The notes under the pieces: generated by a model | What the model saw: the letters and a program-made list of their open reading frames with translations, nothing else | The model's database searches: none | What the model was told of the DNA's origin: nothing | Source: Clostridiales bacterium | GTDB taxonomy: Bacteria; Bacillota; Clostridia; Saccharofermentanales; Saccharofermentanaceae | Direction: 5' to 3' | DNA: 64,000 nucleotides | Assembly (NCBI GenBank): GCA_017961235.1 | Contig: JAGCXQ010000011.1 | Coordinates: 124,001 to 188,000, forward strand | In this document: positions 8,443 to 17,285 of the stretch, piece by piece | How the letters are laid out: each line of letters starts with the position of its first letter | How positions within the stretch are numbered: position 1 is the first letter of the stretch | Made by a program: the position numbers and the translations under genes

Positions 8443-9309
8443 CTACATCATATCCGAAAAATCGCTGAAGTCGTCATTGCTGCTGGGGTTCTCCCAGAGC
8501 GGGCGTGTGGCGGTGGGCGCCTCGTAGATCGGTCCAGGCTGTGGTGTGGGGGCAGGTGCGGAAGCAGGGGCAGGTGCGGAAGCGGGAGCCTGCTGCACGG
8601 GAACCTGCGGAGCCGCGGGCATAGGAGAAGCCATCGGCATGGGCCGGGCCGGCTGCTGCGAAGAGAACTGCGGCATGCCGATCGTCGCGCCGCCTCCGAT
8701 CGAGCCGATCTGCGCGGCCGTAACTGCGGGATTCACAGTAGTGCTGCCGGACATGGAGTTATATGCCGTAGCTGTCATGTCATGACCGGACAGTGAACGA
8801 TACGTCCCGTATTTGCTGGTTTCGATTTCTTTTCCGAATTCGATGATCATTGCCTTTCGAAAAGCACCCGCACTCATTACATCCGATGTAAAAATGACGG
8901 GCTCTCTCTGAACCGCCTGTGTTCCGTTGACGGCACCATAGACAGCTGCGCCTGCCGAACCATCTATCGTTGCATATCCGGGATTCTGCACTTCCTTTCC
9001 CGGAATATAGCGTGTTACCGGCGCCGTGGAAGCGAAAGGAAGGCTCGTTGCCAGGCGTGCGCCGTACTCCTGGCTTCTGCACAGCGCCTCGGCGTTCCAC
9101 TCTGTGAAGTTGACAAACTCTTGAGGGTTCATCCGCATGCTGTCCTGCTGGCTGAAGAAAATGATGTCTGAGCTGAAGTCCTCGATCTTGGCGCGGCTGT
9201 CGCCCTTGTTATTCGAGGCGTTCAGGATAAGTGTTGTGATCAGGAATGCGGTACCAATACCGATGGCTGCGCCCATGATCAGTGCTAAAAACCATGTTAA
9301 ACCACTCAT
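8443..9309 (-). CDS. Single-pass membrane protein with Pro/Ala-rich tail (unknown function)
   Basis: I recognise no family. The 288-residue protein has one N-terminal transmembrane helix (about residues 5-30), a central region of about 150 residues with possible globular structure, and a Pro/Ala/Met-rich low-complexity tail from about residue 200. The start is the ATG giving MSGLTW, because AGGGG is correctly spaced for it. A GTG three codons upstream overlaps the previous stop and is an alternative. It is translated directly after the zinc-ribbon gene at 9315-10565, only a few bases away, so the two are probably functionally linked. Confidence 0.65.
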   Translation of the reverse strand: MSGLTWFLALIMGAAIGIGTAFLITTLILNASNNKGDSRAKIEDFSSDIIFFSQQDSMRMNPQEFVNFTEWNAEALCRSQEYGARLATSLPFASTAPVTRYIPGKEVQNPGYATIDGSAGAAVYGAVNGTQAVQREPVIFTSDVMSAGAFRKAMIIEFGKEIETSKYGTYRSLSGHDMTATAYNSMSGSTTVNPAVTAAQIGSIGGGATIGMPQFSSQQPARPMPMASPMPAAPQVPVQQAPASAPAPASAPAPTPQPGPIYEAPTATRPLWENPSSNDDFSDFSDMM

Positions 9310-9314
9310 TTGTA

Positions 9315-10565
9315 TCACCCCTGTCTCTTCTTCATAAAGTTAAATATCGAATTGGACTGGGACAGCTTCAGCTGCTTCGTCACTTTCTTATACATCGCAT
9401 ATCCGACGATGAAGATCGCCAGCGCGATCATGAGCGCCGCGATGATGATGGAGACCGGATTGTTGTTACTGCTGCTGCTGGAGCGGCGTACCCTGCGCTC
9501 GGTATATGAGCGGAACATAGCGGGCAGCAGCGAAGTTCCGAACCAGTACGTCAGAAGTCCGGTGAAAAGAGCGGAAAGTCCTGCTGTCACGCCGAGGAAA
9601 AGCTTCTTATTCCACGGGATACCGCATACCACTTTTCCGGTCTGGCCGTTCACCATAATGGTGTTGTGTTTTCCTTCGAAGTCGTAGCAGATGAACCACA
9701 CAGGGATCATGACATACCGCACATCCTGATCCACCAGCGTGGAAGAGCATTCTCTTCTTATCTTCTTGCTCGAGCCGCTTACTGATTTTGCGACGCGGTT
9801 GTGAAAAGCCTCTCTGGCGCGGTAAGATACGACCTGCTCGAGATCTGCATTGGAGATATCGGATACATTCGAGTAAAAGCCGAGAAGATAGTCCTCGTCG
9901 AACAGCTTGATATCCGAGTAATTGAAAGGCTCCAGTCGCTGGGAACTCTCGTCCGAGAGCATCTGCGATCCATCTACAGGAAGATTCGTGACGCCCATCG
10001 CGCCGGAACGTCCCCAGTACTTGGTATGCCTGTGTTTGCCGGAGCCGACTTCGCTGGAGATGACGTCCGCCTCGACGTGATATGCATTTGCCAGCCAGAA
10101 CGGGACGTAGATGCCGCGCACCTCGGATGGCTTGAAATTCTTTACTTCTTTCGGAATAAATGGACCGTGCTTAAATCTCTGCTTGACCAGATCGACGGCC
10201 TGCTCCTTGCTGATCTTAAACGGAATGATGAATTCCGGTGCTTTTTCCTTGGAAATACGATTGAAGACTACGCTGGAACTTCCGCAGTAGATGCACTTCG
10301 TGGAGGCCTCGGTGCCGTTGATCGAGATCTCGCCGCCGCAGGAGCCGCAGGTGTAGATGTAGCAGTCGAAGAACTCCTGCGCCGTCTCTTTATCGACGCC
10401 ATAGACCTCCGCAGCGGAGACTGCCTTCCGGCTCTCCTGATATTTTTTCTCGCTGGATTCGACTTCTTCCGCTTCCCAGGCGCCGCCGCAAGATGGGCAG
10501 ACGACCTTCTGCTTCACCGGGTCAAAGACCAGTGGAGTCGCGCAGTTTTTGCATAATGTTGCCAT
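9315..10565 (-). CDS. Membrane protein with two N-terminal zinc ribbons (TFIIB-ribbon type)
   Basis: A 416-residue protein. Ribbon 1 uses CKNC and CPSC near residues 5-27. Ribbon 2 uses CGSC and CIYC near residues 73-95. A soluble domain follows, beginning FIIPFKISKEQAVDLVKQ. Two hydrophobic segments lie near residues 325-350 and 375-400. The arrangement resembles Bacillus YdjG-type proteins, which help bring a PspA-like protein to the membrane under stress, but that likeness is architectural only. The downstream membrane gene is coupled to it. Do not read it as a helicase, although such ribbons have been annotated that way. Confidence 0.7.
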   Translation of the reverse strand: MATLCKNCATPLVFDPVKQKVVCPSCGGAWEAEEVESSEKKYQESRKAVSAAEVYGVDKETAQEFFDCYIYTCGSCGGEISINGTEASTKCIYCGSSSVVFNRISKEKAPEFIIPFKISKEQAVDLVKQRFKHGPFIPKEVKNFKPSEVRGIYVPFWLANAYHVEADVISSEVGSGKHRHTKYWGRSGAMGVTNLPVDGSQMLSDESSQRLEPFNYSDIKLFDEDYLLGFYSNVSDISNADLEQVVSYRAREAFHNRVAKSVSGSSKKIRRECSSTLVDQDVRYVMIPVWFICYDFEGKHNTIMVNGQTGKVVCGIPWNKKLFLGVTAGLSALFTGLLTYWFGTSLLPAMFRSYTERRVRRSSSSSNNNPVSIIIAALMIALAIFIVGYAMYKKVTKQLKLSQSNSIFNFMKKRQG

Positions 10566-10680
10566 GATGATTCCGTCCTTGAATAAGTTAGTAGATTTGG
10601 GGCCGGATAATAAGGCCTCGGATAAATCACCTAATCATTATACGTCAAAAGCACTTATATTCATCATCCGGATCGCCGAA

Positions 10681-11592
10681 TTAGGAGTCGGTATTTCCTG
10701 CGATTTCGCGCCACTGTTTTCGGTAATCGCGCGGCGTGGAATCGAAGAATTTCTTAAACGTCTCACTCATGTAGCTGACGCCCGAGAAGCCGGAAAGTGA
10801 GGCGATCTCGGTCATGTTCAGGTTGCTTGAGCGGAGATACTCGGCGACTTTTCTGGCGCGAAGATGCATCAGATAATTGATCGGCGATTCGCCCACGAAC
10901 TGCTTGAAAAGAAGGTTGCAGAGCGATTTGCTGATATTCGCGGAGCCGGCGATCTCTTCGAGCGTGATCGTCCGCTGGTAGTTGTTGGAGATGAAATGCA
11001 TCATGTTCTTAAACGTCTGCATCCGCGCATCCGGCGCTTCTTCCGGACCGAGCACGCCGATGATCTCCGATCTTTTGATGACGAGATCCCAGATCTGGTA
11101 GAACTGCTTCGTTACTTCAAAGGCGCAGTGGCGGACCGGCGGAAGAGTATGCATGAGGCGGGACACTTCCTCCGTCATCTCATCGATGTCGCGGAAGCGG
11201 AGATAGGGGAGATCCTTATTCTCGACGATCGGGCGGATCGCCTGCATCTCGACCGCGACAGAGGCATTCAGGATGCCGGGGTGCGCGATGAAGATGATAT
11301 ATCTCGCGCCAACATCGTCAATGCACATGCTGTAGTGGATCTGGTTACTGTTGACGAAGATCGTGTCGCCCTCTTCGAGCATGATAGTCTTGCCGTTAAC
11401 AGAGTAGGCCATCTTGCCCTGCGTGACCGTGCACATCTCGATGTCCTCGTGAAAATGCGGCACCCTCTCCCAGGTGACGTTCGGCTTGACCCAGCCTTCA
11501 AAAATATAGGAAGGGAACTGCGGATCATCGTAGTTTACGATCTCCGAACCATCCTCTCTCTTTACGATCAGACCCATGATGTCGCGATTCAT
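10681..11592 (-). CDS. AraC-family transcriptional regulator
   Basis: A 303-residue regulator. The N-terminal half is a cupin-like sensor (HFHEDIEMC, then a VNGKTIMLEEGDTIFVNSNQIHY stretch in part), typical of sugar- or metabolite-sensing AraC proteins. The last 100 residues hold two helix-turn-helix motifs, ending with the characteristic GFSGVSYMSETFKKFF segment and a TPRDYRKQW-like close. GAGGTAATGT precedes the start. It is divergent from an ABC-2 exporter operon across 322 bp, so that operon is a candidate target. The effector is unknown. Confidence 0.9.
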   Translation of the reverse strand: MNRDIMGLIVKREDGSEIVNYDDPQFPSYIFEGWVKPNVTWERVPHFHEDIEMCTVTQGKMAYSVNGKTIMLEEGDTIFVNSNQIHYSMCIDDVGARYIIFIAHPGILNASVAVEMQAIRPIVENKDLPYLRFRDIDEMTEEVSRLMHTLPPVRHCAFEVTKQFYQIWDLVIKRSEIIGVLGPEEAPDARMQTFKNMMHFISNNYQRTITLEEIAGSANISKSLCNLLFKQFVGESPINYLMHLRARKVAEYLRSSNLNMTEIASLSGFSGVSYMSETFKKFFDSTPRDYRKQWREIAGNTDS

Positions 11593-11914
11593 ACATTACC
11601 TCGATTCATATGCTAGCCCGATTCTAACAATAGCTCGATTCTTAAGGCGGAGAACCGGGCCCCGCCGAGGGTGCTTTTGCAGAAGTAAAATTCTTAACCT
11701 GCTTATATTGTATATGTATACGTGTAGTATAATCTCTGTCTAATGTTCCAAAGAATTATAACAATCTAGCAAAATGGTGGAACATAGTTATAAATAATCG
11801 CTAAATATCGTATAGAAAAGCACTTTCTCCTACAATATACTTGCAAATAAGAAGAAAAGCAAGCCCCTTTTCGGGGATCCGATGTTGAAGACCTATTCAA
11901 GAGAGGAAAAGAAA
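11593..11914. promoter_or_regulatory. Divergent intergenic region between araC-like gene and ABC operon
   Basis: This 322-bp AT-rich stretch should hold both divergent promoters. A TATAAT at about 11729-11734 (GTAGTATAATC) is preceded by an alternating TATATGTATACG tract. Two copies of the GTGCTTTT word lie at 11671 and 11816 in opposite orientation. No gene is seen. Confidence 0.45.
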
Positions 11915-12937
11915 ATGGAAAACGCAATTGTAATGAAGAATGTCTGCAAGGATTTTAAGATCCTCAACCGTCACGAGGGGCTGAAGGGTAGTATCCGGGA
12001 TCTTTTCTCGCGGGACTATAAAACGATCTCCGCGGTAAAGGATGTTTCGCTCGAGATCGCAAAGGGCGAGATCATCGGCTACCTCGGGCCGAACGGCGCG
12101 GGCAAGTCAACGACCATAAAGATGATGACCGGTGTTCTCGAACCGACATCCGGCGAGATCATCGTCAACGGAAGAGTGCCGTATAAGGACAGAACAGCGA
12201 ACTCCGAGCATATCGGTGTCGTTTTCGGACAGAGAAGCCAGCTGTGGTGGTCGCTCCCTCTGATCGAGTCGTTCAAGCTCCTGCGTGATATTTATATGGT
12301 ATCAAAAGAAGATTACGAGAATATGCTCGCGCTGTATCGTTCGCTCGTTGATATCGAGCCGATCCTCCATAAGCCGGTGCGCCAGATGTCGCTTGGTCAG
12401 AGAACGCTCAGTGATATTCTCGCGGCGTTCCTCCACAACCCGGACATCGTATTCCTTGATGAGCCGACGATCGGTCTCGACGTCGCGATGAAGTCGAAGA
12501 TCAGAGATCTCATCAAGGGACTGAACCAGCAGAAGGGAACGACCGTTATTCTGACCACACATGATATGGGCGATGTCGATGCACTCTGCAAAAGGATCGT
12601 CATCATCGATAAGGGAATGAAGATCTACGATAACGACATCGATCACCTGAAGACCTACTTCGGATCGTACCGTACGCTCCGCATGAGGCTCTCCGATGAT
12701 ACATGGGAAGAGCGCGTGATCGACGAGTCAAAAGAAGACGTCATGGACGTCATTATGAAGAAGCAGAAAGAGTGTAAGATCAAGGACATCCAGCTGCAGG
12801 AGATCTCGACCGAAGAGGTCATTAAGAAGATCTACGGCGGAGAAGAAGCGGCATCAGATACTTCGGCAAAAGCACTTGAAGTGGCTGCTGTAGCAGCGGA
12901 TGCGGCTGCATCTTCAGAAGAAGGAGGCGCGAAATGA
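11915..12937 (+). CDS. ABC-2 exporter ATP-binding subunit
   Basis: A 340-residue ATPase. Walker A is GPNGAGKST (about residues 58-66), followed by the Q-loop region GQRSQLWW, a variant signature MSLGQR in place of LSGGQ, Walker B IVFLDEPT and the switch His in TTHDMGD. It pairs with the two permease genes that follow and matches the COG4586-type systems in which one ATPase serves two different ABC-2 permeases. The last 30 residues are an Ala/Glu/Ser-rich tail. The start MENAIV is chosen because GAGAGG is well spaced for it. The stop overlaps the next start by 4 bases. Confidence 0.88.
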   Translation: MENAIVMKNVCKDFKILNRHEGLKGSIRDLFSRDYKTISAVKDVSLEIAKGEIIGYLGPNGAGKSTTIKMMTGVLEPTSGEIIVNGRVPYKDRTANSEHIGVVFGQRSQLWWSLPLIESFKLLRDIYMVSKEDYENMLALYRSLVDIEPILHKPVRQMSLGQRTLSDILAAFLHNPDIVFLDEPTIGLDVAMKSKIRDLIKGLNQQKGTTVILTTHDMGDVDALCKRIVIIDKGMKIYDNDIDHLKTYFGSYRTLRMRLSDDTWEERVIDESKEDVMDVIMKKQKECKIKDIQLQEISTEEVIKKIYGGEEAASDTSAKALEVAAVAADAAASSEEGGAK

Positions 12938-13743
12938 ACTTAAGAAAAAGACTTGCGCTGACGCGTGCGGGCATCATGGAATCTCTCCAGTACCGCCTCG
13001 GCACAGCAGTCACGCTTTTCGCAAATCTGATCTATCTCGTGCTGGTGTATTTTCTCTGGAAAGCGATCTATGCTTCTGCAGGAACGGATGTCGTGAACGG
13101 CATGACATTTACCGATACGATGATCTATCTGATCCTCGCGACCGCGCTTTTTAATTTCCTCGAGATGTTCGTCGTCTGGGATATGAGCCGGTCGATCCAG
13201 TCGGGAAAGATCGTCCTCGATCTTCTCAAACCGATGAAGTTCCGAAGCTACACATTCTGGAGCTATAGCGGTTCGCACGTGGTGCTCTTTACACTGACAT
13301 TTATTCCGACATTTATCGTCGTCATGATCGTCACACACGGCGCGATTCCGATGGGGATCAATCTTCTGTACTTTGCGATCGCGACGGTGATCGCACTGGT
13401 CGTAAACTTCAGCATGGAAATGATCGTCTCAACGATCTGTCTTTATACGGAATCGACCTGGGGCATCAACATCGTGAAAGAAACCATCGTCCTCCTTCTT
13501 TCCGGTGCTTCGATCCCCCTGGCATTCTTCCCGGACGGATTCAAAACGATCGTCGAGTATCTGCCGTTCCGTGCGGTCTATGATATCCCGCTCACGATCC
13601 TTCTTGAAAAGAACGGCGCAGACACGATCGAAGGAGTTCTTCCGATGTTCGGACTGCAGCTGATCTGGGCACTGGTGCTGACGCTTGCGGGAACACTTTT
13701 CTGGAATCATGCCGTGAAGAAGATCACGGTAAACGGTGGCTAA
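12934..13743 (+). CDS. ABC-2 type permease subunit 1
   Basis: A 269-residue membrane protein with about six transmembrane segments, in the style of the COG4587/COG3694 permeases. It overlaps the ATPase gene by 4 bases (ATGA), which implies translational coupling. Together with the next gene it should form the membrane channel of the exporter. Substrate unknown. Confidence 0.85.
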   Translation: MNLRKRLALTRAGIMESLQYRLGTAVTLFANLIYLVLVYFLWKAIYASAGTDVVNGMTFTDTMIYLILATALFNFLEMFVVWDMSRSIQSGKIVLDLLKPMKFRSYTFWSYSGSHVVLFTLTFIPTFIVVMIVTHGAIPMGINLLYFAIATVIALVVNFSMEMIVSTICLYTESTWGINIVKETIVLLLSGASIPLAFFPDGFKTIVEYLPFRAVYDIPLTILLEKNGADTIEGVLPMFGLQLIWALVLTLAGTLFWNHAVKKITVNGG

Positions 13744-13813
13744 CCGAAGGAAAAAAATGAGTTTGACGAAGTGATCTTTCATAGATCACAGATGAAGAAA
13801 GAGAGAATAAAAG

Positions 13814-14650
13814 ATGAATGAAAGTGCTTTTGGAAATGAAGTAAAAAAGCGCAGAAGAGGCTTCGGATTTTACGCGAGGATCTACAGGAAGATCTTAGTG
13901 CAGGACCTCAAGAGCAAGATGAGTTACCGTGCGGATTTTATCATCTCGACGATCGGAATGATCATGACGAATCTAAGTGGATTTGTGACGTTCCTGATCC
14001 TGTTTAAAAACTTTCCGTCGATCAACGGATGGGACTACCACCACATGCTGTTCCTCTATGGTTTTTCGCTGATCGCGCTGACGCCCGTGCAGTGCTTCTT
14101 CGACAATAACTGGAACCTCAGATTCCAGGTGCAGAGCGGTGACTTTATCAAGTACTGCTTCCGCCCGATCAATGTGTTCTTCTATTTCATGTCGGAAGTT
14201 TTCGATGTAAAAGGACTCGGCCAGTTTGCGTTCGGTATCGGTACGCTGGTGTATGCGTGGGTGCACATCGGTATCCCGGTGACGCCTCTGGTGATACTGA
14301 AACTGATCCTGTTTCTTATCACTGCTTCGCTATTCATGATCGCGATCATGAATGCAGCCGCAGCGACATGTTTCTGGATCGTCGGATCAGGATACGTCAT
14401 GGTCATCATGTTCCGTTTCAAGGACTTCGCGAAGTATCCGTCGAACATCTTCCACGGTGTATTTAGGATCCTGTTCACGTTCGTGATCCCGATCGCATTT
14501 GTCGCATACTACCCGAGCCTTGCGATCCTAGAATCAGAAAACGTACCGGTACTCACTTGGTGCGCGCCGGCCATCGGTGTACTGTTCTTCTATCTGAGCT
14601 ACAAGTTCTGGATGCTCGGAGTAAGAAAGTACGACTTCACCGGTTCCTGA
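13814..14650 (+). CDS. ABC-2 type permease subunit 2
   Basis: A 278-residue membrane protein with about six transmembrane segments and a basic, cytoplasmic N-terminus of about 35 residues. It follows the first permease after 70 bp and is closed by a strong terminator, so it is the last gene of this three-gene exporter operon. Codons 4-6 (SAF) are written with the AGTGCTTTT word (13823). Confidence 0.85.
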   Translation: MNESAFGNEVKKRRRGFGFYARIYRKILVQDLKSKMSYRADFIISTIGMIMTNLSGFVTFLILFKNFPSINGWDYHHMLFLYGFSLIALTPVQCFFDNNWNLRFQVQSGDFIKYCFRPINVFFYFMSEVFDVKGLGQFAFGIGTLVYAWVHIGIPVTPLVILKLILFLITASLFMIAIMNAAAATCFWIVGSGYVMVIMFRFKDFAKYPSNIFHGVFRILFTFVIPIAFVAYYPSLAILESENVPVLTWCAPAIGVLFFYLSYKFWMLGVRKYDFTGS

Positions 14651-14654
14651 ATAC

Positions 14655-14712
14655 TGAAGAAAAAAGACTTCTTGTGCTGTACTTCGTAGGCACGTCGAAG
14701 TCTTTTTCTTCA
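14655..14712 (+). terminator. Intrinsic terminator of the ABC-2 operon
   Basis: GAAGAAAAAAGACTTC is mirrored by GAAGTCTTTTTCTTC across a 26-base loop. The stem is A/T-rich at its base, so it can end transcription in both directions. Confidence 0.8.
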
Positions 14713-14736
14713 TCTGCGAATTCACTAATAAAATCG

Positions 14737-14818
14737 ATGAAAAGGAATTCATGTCAAGGAGCGATTCGGAAGACGCGAAAGCGTCGAGGACCAGCGACGG
14801 ACATGAATTTCTTTTCAT
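14737..14818. repeat. 82-nt structured element with 19-bp arms and an inner GAAA-capped hairpin
   Basis: The outer arms are 14737-14755 and 14800-14818 and pair at 18 of 19 positions. Inside them GACGC-GAAA-GCGTC (14772-14785) forms a perfect stem with a GNRA tetraloop. There is no open frame and no T-run. It could be a small structured RNA or an intergenic repeat element. It lies between the ABC terminator and the TetR promoter. Confidence 0.55.
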
Positions 14819-14882
14819 TACGTTATTGATACATCTTCCGTTTTTCTATTGCGCTTGATCATGGCGGATGCTACTCTGAATA

Positions 14883-14896
14883 TGAACGGTCGTTCA
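14883..14896. promoter_or_regulatory. Likely TetR-type operator
   Basis: TGAACG-GT-CGTTCA is an inverted repeat of the class bound by TetR/AcrR-family repressors. It lies 134 bp before the TetR gene and just after a possible promoter (TTGCGC, 17 bp, TACTCT), which suggests autorepression. Confidence 0.65.
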
Positions 14897-15029
14897 GTGT
14901 AAAAGGTGCATGATTCCGTGCGATGAGCGCCGGATCCGGATGATCGGGTGCATAGTGTTTAAAGAAAGTTGCTTCGCAGAAACACACTGCGGAGAGTGCT
15001 TTTGGAAAAGAAAAACGGAGGGAAAGAAG

Positions 15030-15605
15030 ATGCCGAGATCGAGAGAACAGAATGAAAAGATCAGAGAAGAAGCAAAGACGAAGATCCTTCAGAAATCTGT
15101 CGCGTTTTTTGCAAAGAACGGTGTAGAAGGAACGAAGATCAGCGGTCTTACAAAAGGCATCGGTATCTCCCAGGGTGCACTTTATGTTTACTATAATACG
15201 AAAGAAGAAGTTTATGATGCAGTAGTGGAATTTGCAAAAGAAAAAATCGCATCGGAAGAACTTCTTTCTATCGAAGAAAAAGATGTTCCTGCAGTGAGAA
15301 AACTTCGTTATGTTTCGGATTATATTCTGAAAAAATTATCGGAGGAAAAATCATTCTGCAGTTATCTTCTGCTCGCGCTGAAAGACCGCGCAGAAGGACG
15401 TTCCAGCGATGAGGATGCACTGTTTCTGATGATGAAAAACATCATAAAAGAAGGACAGAAAGATGGTTCTTTTGCAAAAGGGAATACAGAAAAAACCGCG
15501 GATTATTTTCTCTCCGTTTTATATATTTTCTGCGTGAAAGAAATCAACGATCCATCATGTGTACTATTAACATCATCTGAATTGGAACGTGTAGTTCGTG
15601 GATAA
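15030..15605 (+). CDS. TetR/AcrR-family transcriptional regulator
   Basis: A 191-residue regulator with a TetR helix-turn-helix at about residues 20-65 (FFAKNGVEGTKISGLT, then GISQGALYVYYNTKEEVYDAV). The C-terminal ligand domain is not identifiable by eye. I start at MPRSRE because GGAGGG is correctly spaced; the longer reading frame upstream overlaps the likely operator. Targets may include its own gene. The flanking ABC systems are the nearest candidates. Confidence 0.9.
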   Translation: MPRSREQNEKIREEAKTKILQKSVAFFAKNGVEGTKISGLTKGIGISQGALYVYYNTKEEVYDAVVEFAKEKIASEELLSIEEKDVPAVRKLRYVSDYILKKLSEEKSFCSYLLLALKDRAEGRSSDEDALFLMMKNIIKEGQKDGSFAKGNTEKTADYFLSVLYIFCVKEINDPSCVLLTSSELERVVRG

Positions 15606-15698
15606 AAAAGTGTCGGAAATAGTAGAATATACTTCACAAATAACGCGAACACACCGTGAATAATCGGCATATTGTACATAGTTAAAAAAATATTACTA

Positions 15699-15707
15699 TG
15701 CTATAAT
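15699..15707 (+). promoter_or_regulatory. Extended -10 promoter of the lysine-rich protein
   Basis: TATGCTATAAT precedes a leader of about 80 bases. The leader holds no structure that I can defend. Confidence 0.6.
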
Positions 15708-15786
15708 GAAGTCGCATCAGGAAACCGATGCACGAATTGGTTGCGTGATTTTTAATCATAATTACATCAAATGGAGGATTCTCAAA

Positions 15787-16230
15787 ATGGTAAAAGAGAG
15801 TGCAAACAAAGAGGCAGTAAAGGCTGTTGTTGCTGAGGTTAAGCCGGCTGATGCTGCTAAGAAAGAAGAAAAGAAAGTAGTTGCTGCTCCGAAGGCTGCT
15901 GCTAAGAAAGCTCCGGCAAAGAAAGCGGCTAGCAAGAAGGCTCCGGCTAAGAAGGCTGCTCCGGCTAAGAAAGCTGCTGCTCCGAAGGCTGCTGCTAAGA
16001 AAGCTGCTCCGGCAAAGAAAGCGGCTAGCAAGAAGGCTCCGGCAAAGAAGGCTGCTGCAAAGAAGGCTCCGGCTAAGAAGCTCGGCAAGATCATCTTCGA
16101 GTTTGATGGCCAGCAGATCGACATCAAGGCAATCGAGAAGAAGGCTGCAAAGCTCGGTGGCGACGTTTATGTAGTAGCTGCTGAGAAGAAGATCTTCGAC
16201 ACAAACGGAAACGCTGTAGAACTCTTCTAA
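15787..16230 (+). CDS. Histone H1-like lysine/alanine-rich protein with a small C-terminal domain
   Basis: A 147-residue basic protein. Residues about 30-100 are repeats of AAKKAPAKK type, like eukaryotic H1 tails and bacterial Hc1/AlgP-like proteins. The last 48 residues form a compact domain (GKIIFEFDGQQIDIKAIEKK onward) of the kind seen in small Firmicutes proteins of the DUF6465 type; I give that name from memory. The basic tail probably binds DNA or RNA. AATGGAGGATT precedes MVKES, the chosen start. GCT-rich codons resemble gap, which suggests abundant expression. The gene stands alone with its own promoter and terminator. Confidence 0.75.
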   Translation: MVKESANKEAVKAVVAEVKPADAAKKEEKKVVAAPKAAAKKAPAKKAASKKAPAKKAAPAKKAAAPKAAAKKAAPAKKAASKKAPAKKAAAKKAPAKKLGKIIFEFDGQQIDIKAIEKKAAKLGGDVYVVAAEKKIFDTNGNAVELF

Positions 16231-16257
16231 TTCTTGTTTGTTATAGAGAATATTCCG

Positions 16258-16288
16258 AAACGGCTGTCAGAAATGGCAGCCGTTTTTT
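16258..16288 (+). terminator. Intrinsic terminator of the lysine-rich protein gene
   Basis: AAACGGCTG / GCAGCCGTTT stem with a short loop and a T-run. The stretch 16289-16508 then holds one AGTGCTTTT word (16346) and the presumed promoter of the next ABC operon. Confidence 0.85.
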
Positions 16289-16508
16289 GTGCGTAAAAGA
16301 TAAGAAAGATGTAGAAAAGAGAGGTATAACACGTTGAGAAAAACAAGTGCTTTTCGTGACGGAAAACTTATTGAAATAGGACGTGAAATCAACAATAATG
16401 ACATGGGAAAACTTTACCAATTCTTAGTAATATGAGACACTACTTTAGCGATTTCTTAACTCTCGAAAGATAGAATGATAACGTAAGCAAGGAAGTGGGA
16501 GGATTATC

Positions 16509-17276
16509 ATGCATACTATCGAAGCAAAAAATCTGTGCAAGTCTTTCAAGATCAGCGAAGCGCAGCGCCGTTCACTGGATCTGAACGAAAGAAAAAAAGT
16601 TGCGGTAAACGATATCAGTTTTACTGCAAATGCCGGTGAGATCTTCGGCCTTTTGGGACCGAACGGTGCCGGTAAAACAACGACCATGCGAATGCTCGCG
16701 ACACTGATCAAGCCGGACAACGGTGACGTTCTTTATGACGGTGTCAGCATCAAAGAAAAGCCCATCGAGATCAAGAGCAGATTCGCATTTCTGACGACTG
16801 ATCTTCAGCTCGACAAGAAGTCCACGGCGAATGACATGTTCGACTATTTTGCAGGACTTCATCACGTGGCGAAGGAAGAGCTTGCCGAAAGAAAAAAGAA
16901 GCTTTTCGACACATTCAATATCCAGCCTTTTGCAGAGCAGAAGATAAGCAAACTTTCCCAGGGTCAGAGACAGAAAGTTTCACTTGTAATTTCTGTTATT
17001 CATGATCCGGATTTCATCATCTTCGATGAGCCGACAAATGGTCTGGATATCATCGCATCAAGAGAAGTGCGCGAGTTTATCCTGCGCATGAAAGCAGAAG
17101 GAAAATGCATCATTCTTTCGACGCATCTTTTCGATCTTGTTGAGAAGATCTGTGACCGCGCCGCGATGATCGTGGACGGTAAGATCGTCGTCAACGACAC
17201 ACTGCCGAACCTCATGAACGGCAAGTCCCTCGAGGATTCGTTCTATGAGATCTACCAGCAGTACAAGGGACAGTAA
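16509..17276 (+). CDS. natA: NatA-like ABC transporter ATP-binding protein
   Basis: A 255-residue ATPase: Walker A GPNGAGKTT, signature LSQGQRQK, Walker B FIIFDEPTNGLD and switch His in STHLFD. This combination and the following 387-residue permease match the NatA/NatB sodium-efflux type, but the family also exports drugs and peptides, so the substrate is open. GGGAGGATTATC precedes the start. A terminator after natB closes the two-gene operon. Confidence 0.82.
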   Translation: MHTIEAKNLCKSFKISEAQRRSLDLNERKKVAVNDISFTANAGEIFGLLGPNGAGKTTTMRMLATLIKPDNGDVLYDGVSIKEKPIEIKSRFAFLTTDLQLDKKSTANDMFDYFAGLHHVAKEELAERKKKLFDTFNIQPFAEQKISKLSQGQRQKVSLVISVIHDPDFIIFDEPTNGLDIIASREVREFILRMKAEGKCIILSTHLFDLVEKICDRAAMIVDGKIVVNDTLPNLMNGKSLEDSFYEIYQQYKGQ

Positions 17277-17285
17277 GTCGAAAGG

